This document shows, in pieces, positions 1 to 8,109 of a DNA stretch of 64,000 nt (positions within the stretch are counted from its first letter, which is position 1; every line of letters starts with the position of its first letter). The notes below the pieces were generated by a model. That model made no database searches, was not told the DNA's origin, and saw nothing but the letters and a program-made list of their open reading frames with translations. The stretch lies in contig NZ_JAUASV010000003.1 of assembly GCF_030345695.1 (NCBI RefSeq), positions 162,305 through 226,304 of the forward strand, given 5' to 3'. The position numbers were made by a program, and so were the translations under genes. The DNA is from Galbitalea sp. SE-J8 (GTDB taxonomy: Bacteria; Actinomycetota; Actinomycetes; Actinomycetales; Microbacteriaceae).

Positions 1-501
1 CAGGCCGTCGCGATCGGCGCGACGTTGAGCGGCGGCGAGCCGGTCCTGTCCGTGCTCGCGGACGCTCCGTCCTTCTCGATCGACGTGACGACCGCCCAGG
101 CGAACCAGGTGCCCGACGGAGCCGGAGTGGACATCACCGGCCCGGACGGCGCGGTCTGGACCAGCACGGTCGCCTCCCGCCGCACCGCGGATGACGGACA
201 GACCGTCACCCTCGCGCTGCAGGCTGCCGACGGTTCCGCGGTCTGTGGCGAGGACTGCGCGGCGGTGCCGCCCCAGGGACGCACGCTGCTCGATGCGACC
301 ATCGTCGTGGTGCCGGACACCACCGGGCTCGTCGTGCCGACCGCCGCTCTCGTCACAGCAGCCGACGGTTCCACGCGAGTCGTCGACGCGCGGGGCGCGA
401 CGCACGCCGTCTCCGTCGGCGCCACGGCTAACGGGATGGCCGTCGTCACGGGCGTCGACGCCGGGCTCCACGTGCGGGTGCCGACCGGGAGCAGTGGATG
501 A
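1..501 (+). CDS. Periplasmic adaptor (HlyD/MacA-like) C-terminal part, partial
   Basis: The frame is open from base 1, so the N-terminus lies outside the window; about 166 codons are visible before TGA at 499-501. The visible part is beta-rich. It contains GLVVPTAAL, a turn with DGSTRVVDARG, then VSVGATANG and a GVDAGLHVRVP ending. This order (VP..A, charged turn, glycine-rich strand, GL..G..V) is typical of the membrane-proximal end of adaptor proteins that work with MacB-type ABC exporters or RND pumps. The stop overlaps the ATG of the ATPase gene (ATGA), and an FtsX-like permease follows, so the three genes form one export operon. The substrate cannot be told. The family call rests on the C-terminal pattern plus context; a peptidoglycan-binding-domain adaptor is possible. 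Confidence 0.65.
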   Translation, partial: QAVAIGATLSGGEPVLSVLADAPSFSIDVTTAQANQVPDGAGVDITGPDGAVWTSTVASRRTADDGQTVTLALQAADGSAVCGEDCAAVPPQGRTLLDATIVVVPDTTGLVVPTAALVTAADGSTRVVDARGATHAVSVGATANGMAVVTGVDAGLHVRVPTGSSG

Positions 502-1145
502 CGGGCGCGCAACCCCTGGAGGCCCGTGAGGTCGTCTTCGGCTACGAGCGCGACCGGAACGTGCTTGACGGCTGGACCGCCACCTTTCCGGCCGGCGCGA
601 TGACCGCCCTGGTCGGGCCGTCAGGGCGAGGGAAGTCGACGTTGCTGTTCCTGCTCGGTCTCATGCTGCGAATCCGGGGCGGCGAGGTGCTCATCGGCGG
701 TCAGCCGACGTCGCGGCTGCGTGATCGCGAGCGGTCGTCGCTGCGTGCATCCCGCTTCGGCTTCGTGTTCCAGGATGCCGCCCTCGATCCGACGCGGACG
801 ATCATTGACAACGTGACCGAGACGGCGCTCTATCGCGGCGCCGACCGGTTGCTCGCCGCGTCGCGAGCCCGAACGCTGCTCGACCGGTTCGGCGTGGACG
901 TGCCGGTCGACCGAAGACCCGGTGAGGTGTCGGGAGGTCAGGCGCAGCGGATCGCGCTGTGCCGGGCCTTGCTCGGTGAACCCCAGATCGTGCTCGCCGA
1001 CGAACCGACGGGTAACCTCGATCCGGCCTCCAGCGGTGTCGTCGTTGATGCCCTCCGCGAGCATGCCGGACGAGGCGGCGCTGTCGTCGTCGTGACGCAC
1101 TCGCCGGAGGTTGCCGTAGCCTGCGATCGAGTGATCTCGCTATGA
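498..1145 (+). CDS. ABC transporter ATP-binding protein (MacB/LolD type)
   Basis: A 215-residue nucleotide-binding protein that should energise the adjacent membrane permease. Visible motifs: Walker A GPSGRGKST near residue 40, Q-loop FGFVFQDAALDP near 92, ABC signature VSGGQAQRIALCRALL near 140, Walker B IVLADEPTGNLD near 160, and H-loop VVVVTHS near 200. Length and motifs match the short MacB/LolD/FtsE-like group. Arg is at the Walker A position often held by Cys or Ala, which is tolerated. ATG overlaps the adaptor stop (ATGA), and its own stop overlaps the permease start by 4 bases, indicating translational coupling. Role in export of an antibiotic, peptide or lipid is inferred from the operon type only. 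Confidence 0.9.
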   Translation: MTGAQPLEAREVVFGYERDRNVLDGWTATFPAGAMTALVGPSGRGKSTLLFLLGLMLRIRGGEVLIGGQPTSRLRDRERSSLRASRFGFVFQDAALDPTRTIIDNVTETALYRGADRLLAASRARTLLDRFGVDVPVDRRPGEVSGGQAQRIALCRALLGEPQIVLADEPTGNLDPASSGVVVDALREHAGRGGAVVVVTHSPEVAVACDRVISL

Positions 1146-2236
1146 CGGCCTTCCCCATGGCACGTGCGCTCATGCGCGAAGCGCTGTTGGCCGCGCGCGC
1201 GCAACGCGTGGGATCGATTCTGACCGTCGCCCTCGTCGCGAGCGTGATCGTCGCCGTGATGCTCACGGCCGGTCGCACGGTCGGCGCGCAGCAGGCGGTG
1301 CTACGAACCATCGACGACGCGGGAAGCCGTGCGATCGTAATCCGTGACGACGGAGGCGCTGGTATCACCACGGCCGCGCTGCTTCGCGTCTCGTCCCTCG
1401 ACCACGTCGAGTGGGCCGCAGCCTTCTCCAACGCCGCCGATTCCACCAACTCCCTCATCGGAGGCGGTCCGTCGGTAGCGGCTCGATTCGTCTATGGCGA
1501 CGACACGCGAACATTGGGGTTGCCTCCGGATGCGACGGGCGCCTATGCATCCGCGAATGCGCTCAGAGTGCTGGGGCTCCACGACGGTGCCGGTGGCATA
1601 ACGCTCAGCACGGGTGCCGAGTACGGGATCGACGGCACATTCGACCCCCCGGACTTCCTTCGCCAGTTCGACCCGCTCGTGCTCATACCTGAGCCCGATG
1701 CAACCGACCAGCCCGTGGGGATGATCGTCGCCGTCGCCGATTCACCGGAGCACATCGAGTCTCTCGCCACCGCGATCGCCCCCCTCCTCGGCGCTATCGA
1801 TCCGTCGAAGGCCTCCATTCAGACCAGCGAGGCGCTCGCAGAGTTGCACACACTCATCGGGGAACAACTCGGGGGCTTCTCGAACGCGCTCGTCGTCGGG
1901 GTGCTCGGCATCACCGGCGCACTGCTCGCGGTCATCCTGAGCGGGCTCGTGTTGCTGCGCCGCAAGGACTTCGGTCGCCGCCGCGCGCTCGGTGCGTCGC
2001 GGGGCTTCATCGTCGCCCTGCTCATGACTCAGACCGGAATCGTCGGGGCGATCGGTGCTGCGAGCGGGGTCGTGGCCGCGCTTGTCCTGCTCGCCGCCAA
2101 TCACGATCCGTTCCCCGCAGGCGCCTACACCGGGGCGTTGGCGCTGCTCAGCTTCCTCATCGCCGTCCTGGCTGCCGTGTTCCCCGGCGTCATCGCGAGC
2201 GTGCGTGACCCCGTCAAGGAACTGCGCGTCCCGTAG
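1142..2236 (+). CDS. ABC transporter permease (FtsX/MacB-like)
   Basis: 364 residues. One hydrophobic segment lies near the N-terminus (about residues 22-45), then a long extracytoplasmic region (about 50-245), then three C-terminal membrane segments (about 248-275, 290-320, 330-355). The cytoplasmic loop RRKDFGRRRALGASRGFIV is the typical FtsX coupling-loop sequence that contacts the ATPase. This topology, 1+3 membrane helices with a large external domain, is that of MacB-family permeases. It starts in a 4-base overlap with the ATPase gene and closes the operon. The 3' end lies about 130 bp before the CRISPR array; a degenerate REP-like repeat fills the gap. Confidence 0.85.
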   Translation: MTAFPMARALMREALLAARAQRVGSILTVALVASVIVAVMLTAGRTVGAQQAVLRTIDDAGSRAIVIRDDGGAGITTAALLRVSSLDHVEWAAAFSNAADSTNSLIGGGPSVAARFVYGDDTRTLGLPPDATGAYASANALRVLGLHDGAGGITLSTGAEYGIDGTFDPPDFLRQFDPLVLIPEPDATDQPVGMIVAVADSPEHIESLATAIAPLLGAIDPSKASIQTSEALAELHTLIGEQLGGFSNALVVGVLGITGALLAVILSGLVLLRRKDFGRRRALGASRGFIVALLMTQTGIVGAIGAASGVVAALVLLAANHDPFPAGAYTGALALLSFLIAVLAAVFPGVIASVRDPVKELRVP

Positions 2237-2237
2237 C

Positions 2238-2325
2238 TCCGGTGGCTCGGGGCGCGCCAGCGCCGTGTTCCGGTGGCTGAGGAGGCGCGCCAGCGCCGTC
2301 TCGAAGCTCGCTCCTCCCCAGCTCG
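2238..2325. repeat. Degenerate REP-like palindromic repeat
   Basis: Two tandem partial copies of CCGGTGGCT...GCGCGCCAGCGCCGT lie here, the second followed by TCTCGAAGC and CTCGCTCCTC. It belongs to the same dispersed family as the repeats near 6.4, 14.6, 16.1 and 44.1 kb (core GGTCGAGGAGCGC / TCTCGAGACC). It sits between the permease gene and the CRISPR array and could terminate transcription. Confidence 0.55.
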
Positions 2326-2362
2326 CCGGACGGGCGCGTCATGGCGACCGCGGGCGCCAGGA

Positions 2363-4528
2363 GGGATCATCCCCGCTCGCGCGGGGAGCACCAGCCAGTC
2401 CTGCGTGCGGCCCTGCGCGGCCAGGGATCATCCCCGCTCGCGCGGGGAGCACTCCCTTAACGCGGCCTTAATCCGCGCCTCCTCGGGATCATCCCCGCTC
2501 GCGCGGGGAGCACCGCGCTTGACAGCCCCACACAATAGGGGGTAGTGGGATCATCCCCGCTCGCGCGGGGAGCACACCACACGTGACCGCGCGATCACCG
2601 CGTTCCTGGGATCATCCCCGCTCGCGCGGGGAGCACGGGGACGGACCCGTCGCGAGGTAGATGCCGTAGGGATCATCCCCGCTCGCGCGGGGAGCACACG
2701 CGGGCCTGGGCGACAGCGTCCGCGGCGACGGGATCATCCCCGCTCGCGCGGGGAGCACTACGAGCTGACCGGTGTCAGCAAGGTCAATGAGGGATCATCC
2801 CCGCTCGCGCGGGGAGCACGCGATCTGCAACGCCTTCATGAGCGCACTCGCGGGATCATCCCCGCTCGCGCGGGGAGCACCCGAGGTTGCACGCTATGCA
2901 CTGAGGGCCGTAGGGATCATCCCCGCTCGCGCGGGGAGCACGACACGCGAGCCGCCCATTGCTGATTGGTTTGAGGGATCATCCCCGCTCGCGCGGGGAG
3001 CACCCCCAATCCGTAATCGCCAACGCGACACATATGGGATCATCCCCGCTCGCGCGGGGAGCACAGCCCCGCTTCTTTCGCCCAATTCTGGATGCCGGGA
3101 TCATCCCCGCTCGCGCGGGGAGCACAGGATGTAGGGAATCGAATCATGCTACTTGTAGGGATCATCCCCGCTCGCGCGGGGAGCACAGGGCGAGTCCCGC
3201 CGATTCGCCCTTAAAGGGGGGATCATCCCCGCTCGCGCGGGGAGCACAAAGTGGGACTGACGCTCCCGACAATTCGGCCGGGATCATCCCCGCTCGCGCG
3301 GGGAGCACGAGTTCATAAAATCGGTGAGAACGAACACACCGGGATCATCCCCGCTCGCGCGGGGAGCACTGTAGATTCGACCGCCATTGTCGTATCGTCT
3401 AAGGATCATCCCCGCTCGCGCGGGGAGCACGACTCCCACTTGCGGATGGTGTCGTTGCGGACGGGATCATCCCCGCTCGCGCGGGGAGCACACGAATTGG
3501 TTCCGTTACCTCCAACGGGCCCCGGGATCATCCCCGCTCGCGCGGGGAGCACAACGGTGCTAGAGAACATTGACGGGTCGGCGCGGGATCATCCCCGCTC
3601 GCGCGGGGAGCACTCGATGTGGTTCTTGTCGATGCCCTTAGAAGCGGGATCATCCCCGCTCGCGCGGGGAGCACAGTGGCTGGCACTGATCTTTGTCGTG
3701 GTAGCTGGGATCATCCCCGCTCGCGCGGGGAGCACGGAATGAACGGCTTGAGGCGCTGCCGGTCCTCGGGATCATCCCCGCTCGCGCGGGGAGCACAGTT
3801 CGACACGATTGGCAACCCGTTAGGGATCGGGATCATCCCCGCTCGCGCGGGGAGCACCCGTTCTTGTTCAGCTTGACGTCCGGCTTCGGGGGATCATCCC
3901 CGCTCGCGCGGGGAGCACAGGGAGGCCACCGCCTTGGGAACGCCGTTCTTGGGATCATCCCCGCTCGCGCGGGGAGCACCGTGCGGCACGAATGAACGGG
4001 ATTGGGGCAGCGGGATCATCCCCGCTCGCGCGGGGAGCACTTTCGGATTCTCCCCCGCGACTTTTAGGATAAGGGATCATCCCCGCTCGCGCGGGGAGCA
4101 CGATGCGCCTTTCAATGTGCTTCAGCAGATCGGGGGATCATCCCCGCTCGCGCGGGGAGCACCCGAGGTTGCACGCTATGCACTGAGGGCCGTAGGGATC
4201 ATCCCCGCTCGCGCGGGGAGCACACGCCGAGCTGCTTTGCCGCACGGTGCAGGTTGGGATCATCCCCGCTCGCGCGGGGAGCACCCAAGCATCCGGAACC
4301 CGACAGGTTTCGTCCCGGGATCATCCCCGCTCGCGCGGGGAGCACACACGCGGGCCGCCCATTGTTGATTGGTCTGAGGGATCATCCCCGCTCGCGCGGG
4401 GAGCACTGGTGAGCATGTCGCTGCAATCGGGCCTACCGGGGATCATCCCCGCTCGCGCGGGGAGCACCCTTAGTCAGGATGTTAGTCGTGGTGATTGAGG
4501 GGATCATCCCCGCTCGCGCGGGGAGCAC
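2363..4528 (-). CRISPR. CRISPR array, 36 repeats / 35 spacers, type I-E-like repeat
   Basis: A 29-bp repeat begins GGGATCATCCCC and ends GCGGGGAGCAC on the plus strand. It recurs with a 61-bp period: 2363, 2424, 2485, 2547, 2608 and so on to 4439 and 4500. Spacers are 32 bp, except two of 33 bp (2514-2546 and 2942-2974). The only repeat variant seen is A instead of G at the first base of the copy at 3402. Reverse-complemented, the repeat begins GTGCTCCCCGCG and ends GGGGATGATCCC, which is the usual orientation of type I-E repeats, so transcription is expected on the minus strand with the leader at the right end. No repeat is degenerate at either end. Spacers at 2881-2912 and 4163-4194 are identical; those at 2942-2974 and 4346-4377 are near-identical. 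No cas gene is seen in the 2.3 kb to the left or the 59 kb to the right. Confidence 0.98.
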
Positions 4529-4612
4529 TCTTGCTGACCAGCACATTATCCAAGGCGGCCACTCGGTCGCGTTCAGTTCTGGTCGTGCGCGACACGCGCG
4601 TGAAACACCCCG
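4529..4612 (-). promoter_or_regulatory. Leader-side flank of the CRISPR array
   Basis: If the array is read on the minus strand, this short stretch is where the leader should be. It is only about 85-100 bp before the next gene and is not strikingly AT-rich. On the minus strand the sequence GGATAATG (rc of about 4545-4552) offers a weak -10-like box some 20 bp before the first repeat, without a recognisable -35. The same stretch must also hold the promoter of the divergently read MTHFR-like gene. A normal I-E leader is therefore not evident. Confidence 0.3.
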
Positions 4613-4627
4613 GTGGGACCATCGGCC

Positions 4628-5692
4628 ATGGCCACCACCGCCGCCGCCGCCAGCAACCCCACCCTCGCCTGCCCCAAGCGGATGACGTACGGGCCGTGCG
4701 GCGGCGTCGGGTTCGGCGGCGAGTGCGAGGTGGCGCCGCATCCGTGCGCATTCGTCGAGCTGGACACCGTGCGCTGGCGCGGCATCGAGACGGATGCCGC
4801 CCCCGGCGCGAGCGACCCGGTGCCGGATCCGGTGCCATCCGTTCGCGCCGAGTGGATGCGCGCACGGCTCGCGGAGGGCGACGTCGTGGTCGCGGATCTG
4901 CCGGCCCGCGCGCTCGACGCGGAGTCCCTCGCGCGCTGCGCGGGCATCCTCGCCGGGTCCGTCGACGCGGTGCTCGCGGGCGACGCCGCGGCCGCCCGCG
5001 TGCAGTTCTCGCCGAGCCTGCGCGCACAGCTGCTGCGGGCCGCCGGCATCGACGTCTGGACGGGGCTCAACTGCCGCGACCGCAACCGGGTCGCGCTCGA
5101 GGGCGAGCTCGCCGGGCTCGCGAGCGTCGCCGTCGCGGGCGTGCACTGCGTCACCGGGGACCACACCCGCACCGGCGAGCGTCCGGATGCGGTGCCCGTC
5201 TTCGACCTGGACTCGACCGAGCTCGCGTCCCTCGCCCGGTCCGCGGGCCACCTCGTGAGCGTCGCCGAGGCCCCCGCGACGCCGCCGGTGGAGCGCCGGC
5301 CGGCCCGACTGCTCGAGAAGGCCCGCGCCGGCGCAGAGGTGTGCTTCGTGAACCACGCGGGTGGCGCCGGCCCGGTGCGGGACTTCGTCGCCGCGGCCCA
5401 GGACCTCGGCGCCGACCTCGCGTATCTGCCGTGCATCCCGATCGTCGTCGATCGGGGGAGCGCGGAGCTGCTGCGCACGTTCACGACGCTCGTGCTGCCG
5501 TCCGGCTATCTCGACCGCATCCTGTCGGCCGCCGATCCGTTCGCGGAGGGCATCGCCGCCGCGATCGACCTGAGCCGGGAGATGCTCGCGATCGACGGCG
5601 TCGCGGGCGTCAACCTCTCGGGCGGCGCCGCCCCCGGCCGCGAGGAGTGGTTCGCCCAAGCGCTCGCGACGATCGGATCGGCGCTGCGATGA
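4628..5692 (+). CDS. Protein with MTHFR C-terminal-type Cys motif and MTHFR-like barrel
   Basis: 354 residues from ATG 4628 (an in-frame GTG at 4613 is possible; neither has a clear ribosome site). The N-terminus carries a four-Cys motif: C15-P-K-R-M, G-P-C24-G-G, C33-E-V and C40. This matches the domain annotated as methylenetetrahydrofolate reductase C-terminal, thought to bind metal or a cluster. The rest (about 60-354) reads like an MTHFR-family barrel with LVLPSGYLDRI and GVAGVNLSGG near the end. In characterised systems such proteins partner MetF-type reductases in C1 metabolism; here the partner gene is an overlapping methyltransferase. Placing the Cys motif before the barrel-like region is noteworthy. 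Substrate unknown. Confidence 0.65.
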   Translation: MATTAAAASNPTLACPKRMTYGPCGGVGFGGECEVAPHPCAFVELDTVRWRGIETDAAPGASDPVPDPVPSVRAEWMRARLAEGDVVVADLPARALDAESLARCAGILAGSVDAVLAGDAAAARVQFSPSLRAQLLRAAGIDVWTGLNCRDRNRVALEGELAGLASVAVAGVHCVTGDHTRTGERPDAVPVFDLDSTELASLARSAGHLVSVAEAPATPPVERRPARLLEKARAGAEVCFVNHAGGAGPVRDFVAAAQDLGADLAYLPCIPIVVDRGSAELLRTFTTLVLPSGYLDRILSAADPFAEGIAAAIDLSREMLAIDGVAGVNLSGGAAPGREEWFAQALATIGSALR

Positions 5693-6330
5693 GCGAGCAC
5701 GGGCACGGGCACGATGTCCCGGCCGACACGGCCAGCGCGCAGGGCACCGACACCGCCGCCGCATGGGACGCGCGCTACCGCGACGCGCGCTCCGCCGGCG
5801 GCACGATCTGGTCGCGGTCGCCGAACGCCTGGGTCGAGGCGACGCTCGCTGACCTGCCACCCGGACGGGCGCTCGACCTCGGCGCGGGCGAGGGCCGCAA
5901 CGCGCTCTGGCTCGCCGCGCGCGGCTGGCGCGTGACGGCGGTCGACTATGCGGAGCAGGGCGTCGCGACCGGCCGGTCCCGGGCCGAGTCGGAGGGGCTC
6001 GAGCTCGAGTGGGTCGTCGCGGACCTGCGCGAGTGGCGCACGGACGCGCGGTTCGACCTCGTGCTGCTCTCGTTCGTGCACATCGGCGCGGAGGCGCTCG
6101 CCACGGTCGTGCGCGCCGCGCCGCTCGCCCCCGGCGGCACGCTCGCGATCATCGGACACGACCGCACGAACACGGTCGGCGGCCCGCCGGACCGGACGAT
6201 CCTGCTCGACCCGGACGAGCTGACGGATGCCGCGGCCGCTCTCGAGATCGTCACCGTCGGGCGCGTGGAGCGCCCGACCCCCGAGGGCGTCGCGCTCGAC
6301 ACGGTGCTCGTCGCGCGAGCGCCGGCCTGA
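5689..6330 (+). CDS. Class I SAM-dependent methyltransferase
   Basis: 213 residues. Start ATG overlaps the stop of the MTHFR-like gene (ATGA), so the two are co-translated. Motif I ALDLGAGEGRNALWLA (about residues 61-76), an acidic ribose-binding turn VTAVDYAEQG, and motif IV-like FDLVLLSFVHI identify a Rossmann-fold SAM methyltransferase of the Methyltransf_11/25 type. The N-terminus is His-rich (EHGHGHD). Similar proteins are often labelled tellurite-resistance-like or UbiE-like, but nothing here fixes the substrate. Pairing with a C1-type protein suggests a methyl-transfer module. Confidence 0.8.
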   Translation: MSEHGHGHDVPADTASAQGTDTAAAWDARYRDARSAGGTIWSRSPNAWVEATLADLPPGRALDLGAGEGRNALWLAARGWRVTAVDYAEQGVATGRSRAESEGLELEWVVADLREWRTDARFDLVLLSFVHIGAEALATVVRAAPLAPGGTLAIIGHDRTNTVGGPPDRTILLDPDELTDAAAALEIVTVGRVERPTPEGVALDTVLVARAPA

Positions 6331-6378
6331 CGCCGACCCGGCTGGTCGGGGAGGGGCACCTCCGGTGACCAGCGGGCG

Positions 6379-6645
6379 GGTATCCGGTGGTCGAGGAGTC
6401 CGGGAGCGGAGCGAGTTGACGTCTCGAGACCAGGGCGTGTGTGGTGGGGGTGTGGTGATCTCGAGACGCGAGCGACTTCGTCGCGCGCTCCTCGACCAGC
6501 CGGCGGCGGGCCGGGCGGCGGGGGGTATCCGGTGGTCGAGGAGTCCGGGAGCGGAGCGAGTTGACGTCTCGAGACCAGGGCGTGTGTGGTGGGGGTGTGG
6601 TGGTCTCGAGACGCGAGCGACTTCGTCGCGCGCTCCTCGACCAGC
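6379..6645. repeat. Two tandem ~145-bp REP-like units between convergent genes
   Basis: The unit starts TATCCGGTGGTCGAGGAG at 6381 and again at 6526, an offset of 145 bp; the copies are nearly identical. Each unit holds an inverted pair: GGTCGAGGAG...GTCTCGAGACC followed by TCTCGAGACGCG...GCGCTCCTCGACCAGC. The block fills the space between two converging genes, where it could form strong hairpins and stop transcription from both sides. No coding potential is supported in 6331-6685. Confidence 0.85.
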
Positions 6646-6685
6646 GGGGCGGCGGGCCGGGCGGCGGGGCGGCGCGGCGCGGCGC

Positions 6686-7267
6686 TCAGCCCGCGAGGAG
6701 GTGGCGCTCCCAGACCCCGTCGACGAGGCGGTACTCGGTGCGCTGCGAGGCCGTGTCGGGGTCCGAGCGCCAGAACGTGAGGCGCGTCGGCCGCACGATG
6801 AACCCCGCCCAGGTCGGCGACGGCCCGATCTCGTCGAGGTCGTGCTCGGCGGCGAACGCCGTCCACCGGGCGACGCGCTCCTCGTGCGGCAGCTGCGCGA
6901 ACTCGAGCGAGTTCTGCCAGGCGAGCTGCTTGAGGTAGGGCGAGCGCTTCGCGTACGCCGCCGCCCACTGCTCGTGCGTCGCCGGCGACGCCGCGCCCTG
7001 GATCGTGAGCTGCCAGGTGAACCCGGGCCACAGGATCACGATCGCGATGCGCGGGTCGGCCGCGAGGTGCGCGACCTTGCGGCTCGCGGCATCCGTGTTG
7101 AAGGCGAAGCCCTCGTCGTCGAACGACGTCAGCAGCACCGTGCGGATGTCGGGCGCCCCGGTCTCGTCCACGGTCGCGATCTGGATCTGCGGCCGGTCGA
7201 TCGCGTCGTTCGGCGGCAGCCACTCGGTGAGCGTCGACCAGAACGGCGCCGCGGTCAGGCCGCTCAC
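6686..7267 (-). CDS. Pyridoxamine 5'-phosphate oxidase-like FMN-binding protein
   Basis: 193 residues. The N-terminal half carries QIATVDETGAPDIRTVLL and DDEGFAFNTDAASRK, the split-barrel FMN/substrate motifs of the PNPOx superfamily (Alr4036-like group). WPGFTWQLTIQG and the end WERHLLAG also fit. It starts at GTG 7267, overlapping the creatininase-family stop (GTGA). It is therefore the last gene of a seven-gene minus-strand operon that runs from the deaminase at 13.7 kb. In such a catabolic context it may be a flavin-dependent oxidoreductase rather than a vitamin B6 enzyme; this is inference. Confidence 0.75.
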   Translation of the reverse strand: MSGLTAAPFWSTLTEWLPPNDAIDRPQIQIATVDETGAPDIRTVLLTSFDDEGFAFNTDAASRKVAHLAADPRIAIVILWPGFTWQLTIQGAASPATHEQWAAAYAKRSPYLKQLAWQNSLEFAQLPHEERVARWTAFAAEHDLDEIGPSPTWAGFIVRPTRLTFWRSDPDTASQRTEYRLVDGVWERHLLAG

Positions 7268-8109
7268 CGCGCGCCGCCCGCGTCGTCGAGGAGCGCGGCC
7301 TCGATGGGCGCCGGACCGTCCGGCCGGTGCCGGAATCGCGCGATCTCGCCGAGTGCCGCGACGCCGTGCGCGACGGCCCGCTCGTGCACGACCGCGCCGT
7401 GCTCGGCGGAGGCGAAGCGCGCGTCGCCGATGACGCCGGCGTCGTCGAAGTCGTTCGACAGCCAGCCGAACTGCACGGGCCCGCCGTTGAACCGCACGAG
7501 CTCCAGATCGGCGAGGTGGTCGGGCACCCAGCGGTCGGCCTTCGACAGGTCGACGAGGTCGGGCCGCAGGTACGCGACGAGCGAGGTCTCCTCGTGCCCG
7601 CCGTGGATGCCGAAGCCCCGCTCGTCGAGCCCGCCCGGCTCGTCGACGGCGGCCTTGATCGACACCCCCATGAGGAAGGTGCGCAGGCCCGTGCGCTTGC
7701 GGATCTCGCGCAGCGCGACCTGCAGCAGCGCGAGGTTGCCGCCGTGGCCGTTGTAGATCACGAGCGTGCGGGCCGGGGTCGCGGCGACCGCGTCGCCGAG
7801 CTCGACGACCTCCCGCATGAGCGTCTCCCACGACACCCACATCGTGCCCGGCGCCCAGAAGTGCTCGTCGGACTTGCCGTACGCGATCGCCGGCAGCCGC
7901 CACACGTCGAGACCGGCCTCGACGGCCGCGGCCACCACATCCGTCGACACCAGGTCGGCCATGAGCCAGTCGGTCGACAGCGGCAGGTGCGGTCCGTGGT
8001 GCTCGATCGCGCCGATCGGCAGCACCACGATCGATCCGGAGGAGAGGGCGGATGCCAGTGCGGGCCCGGGCAGGTGCGCGAGCTCGCGGGTGGGCGGCGT
8101 GCCGGTCAC
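7264..8109 (-). CDS. Creatininase-family amidohydrolase
   Basis: 281 residues. The family metal-binding motifs are all visible: GAIEHHGPHLPLSTD (about residue 32), NGHGGN (about 117) and GIHGGHEETS (about 166). Family members hydrolyse creatinine, N-formyl or cyclic amide substrates with Zn or Mn; MftE and FAPy deformylase ArfB are also members. GTG 8109 overlaps the FAD oxidase stop (GTGA), and its own stop overlaps the next gene. Neighbours (cytosine-deaminase-like protein, importer, flavoproteins) suggest ring-opening or deformylation of an N-heterocycle. The real substrate is not determined by the sequence. Confidence 0.85.
   Translation of the reverse strand: MTGTPPTRELAHLPGPALASALSSGSIVVLPIGAIEHHGPHLPLSTDWLMADLVSTDVVAAAVEAGLDVWRLPAIAYGKSDEHFWAPGTMWVSWETLMREVVELGDAVAATPARTLVIYNGHGGNLALLQVALREIRKRTGLRTFLMGVSIKAAVDEPGGLDERGFGIHGGHEETSLVAYLRPDLVDLSKADRWVPDHLADLELVRFNGGPVQFGWLSNDFDDAGVIGDARFASAEHGAVVHERAVAHGVAALGEIARFRHRPDGPAPIEAALLDDAGGAR

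Noticed and set aside
2273..4498. Several open frames across the array that repeat DHPRSRGEH or SSPLARGA
   Set aside because: They are translations of the CRISPR repeat in different frames, not genes.
4495..5688. Long plus-strand frame that begins inside the CRISPR array and leads into the methyltransferase
   Set aside because: Arg/Pro/Ala-rich shadow of the MTHFR-like gene. The real methyltransferase starts at ATG 5689.
6227..7756. Plus-strand frame over the REP repeats and the PNPOx-like gene
   Set aside because: Composition is that of antisense DNA; the repeats explain its first part.
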